A stretch of DNA of 64,000 nucleotides from Haliclystus octoradiatus (lineage: Eukaryota > Cnidaria > Staurozoa > Stauromedusae > Haliclystidae). Each line of letters begins with the position of its first letter. The stretch's first letter is position 1. Both the position numbers and the translations under genes were made by a program. Shown piece after piece: positions 63,885 to 64,000 of this stretch. The stretch is taken from the NCBI GenBank assembly GCA_916610825.1, contig OU744447.1, forward strand, positions 38,703,575 through 38,767,574. Direction: 5' to 3'. Under the pieces are notes generated by a model, which had not been told where the DNA came from, did not search any database, and saw only the letters and a program-made list of their open reading frames with translations.

Positions 63885-64000
63885 GTAAGTTGTCTGCACA
63901 TCACACTCATGTTTATAGAACAGATCGTGGTGCGATTGAAATTAATAGCAATTCTCTGTGCTGTAATTGTTAACTCAAAGTTGGATAGGTTATTGTGGTT
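63885..64000. other. Start of the next PDE3 intron
   Basis: A GTAAGT donor at 63885 opens an intron that runs to the window edge. Confidence 0.8.

Overview
The window is nuclear DNA of an invertebrate animal. It is AT-rich, the genes are split by many GT-AG introns, and there are metazoan-specific genes, a tRNA gene and several kinds of eukaryotic transposon. The species cannot be named from the sequence. A compact, repeat-containing genome of a marine invertebrate such as a sponge would fit, but that is inference.

Six protein genes alternate strictly in strand: a FAM149-family gene (-, 749-4359, 12 exons), the two-pore channel TPCN2 (+, 8542-31911, 28 exons), the synaptic scaffold SHANK (-, 32371-41031, 11 exons), cyclin D (+, 51087-53439, 5 exons), the calcium-responsive transcription factor CARF/ALS2CR8 (-, 55979-60982, 5 exons) and the N-terminal part of a PDE3-type cyclic-nucleotide phosphodiesterase (+, from 62062 and running off the window). 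I joined exons by hand from splice sites, reading-frame phase and protein family similarity. In every complete model the coding length is a multiple of three.

The TPCN2 introns and the long intergenic stretches hold most of the mobile DNA. There is a very young Ty3/gypsy-type LTR element (25294-29513; 166-bp LTRs that look identical, CCCCT target duplication). It sits inside the last coding part of an older reverse-transcriptase element. The other elements are a 783-bp Harbinger-like element with 43-bp perfect inverted ends, two hAT-like MITEs with 8-bp target duplications, a tRNA-derived SINE, a decayed LINE, a dispersed GGTGGTC-containing repeat and a 49-bp minisatellite. A tRNA-Gly(UCC) gene lies antisense in a TPCN2 intron.

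The most unusual feature is in CARF. A 48-bp unit that carries the end of exon 1 together with its splice donor has been tandemly copied five times, giving four consecutive in-phase donors that could add one to four copies of a 16-residue motif inside the CARF domain. Two very short exons (13 nt in the FAM149-family gene, 17 nt in SHANK) are also predicted from phase and homology.

Functionally several products touch second-messenger signalling (TPC2 calcium release, CARF calcium-responsive transcription, PDE3 cAMP/cGMP breakdown) and postsynaptic-type scaffolding (SHANK). Nothing in the sequence shows that they form one pathway, and the neighbourhood may be chance.
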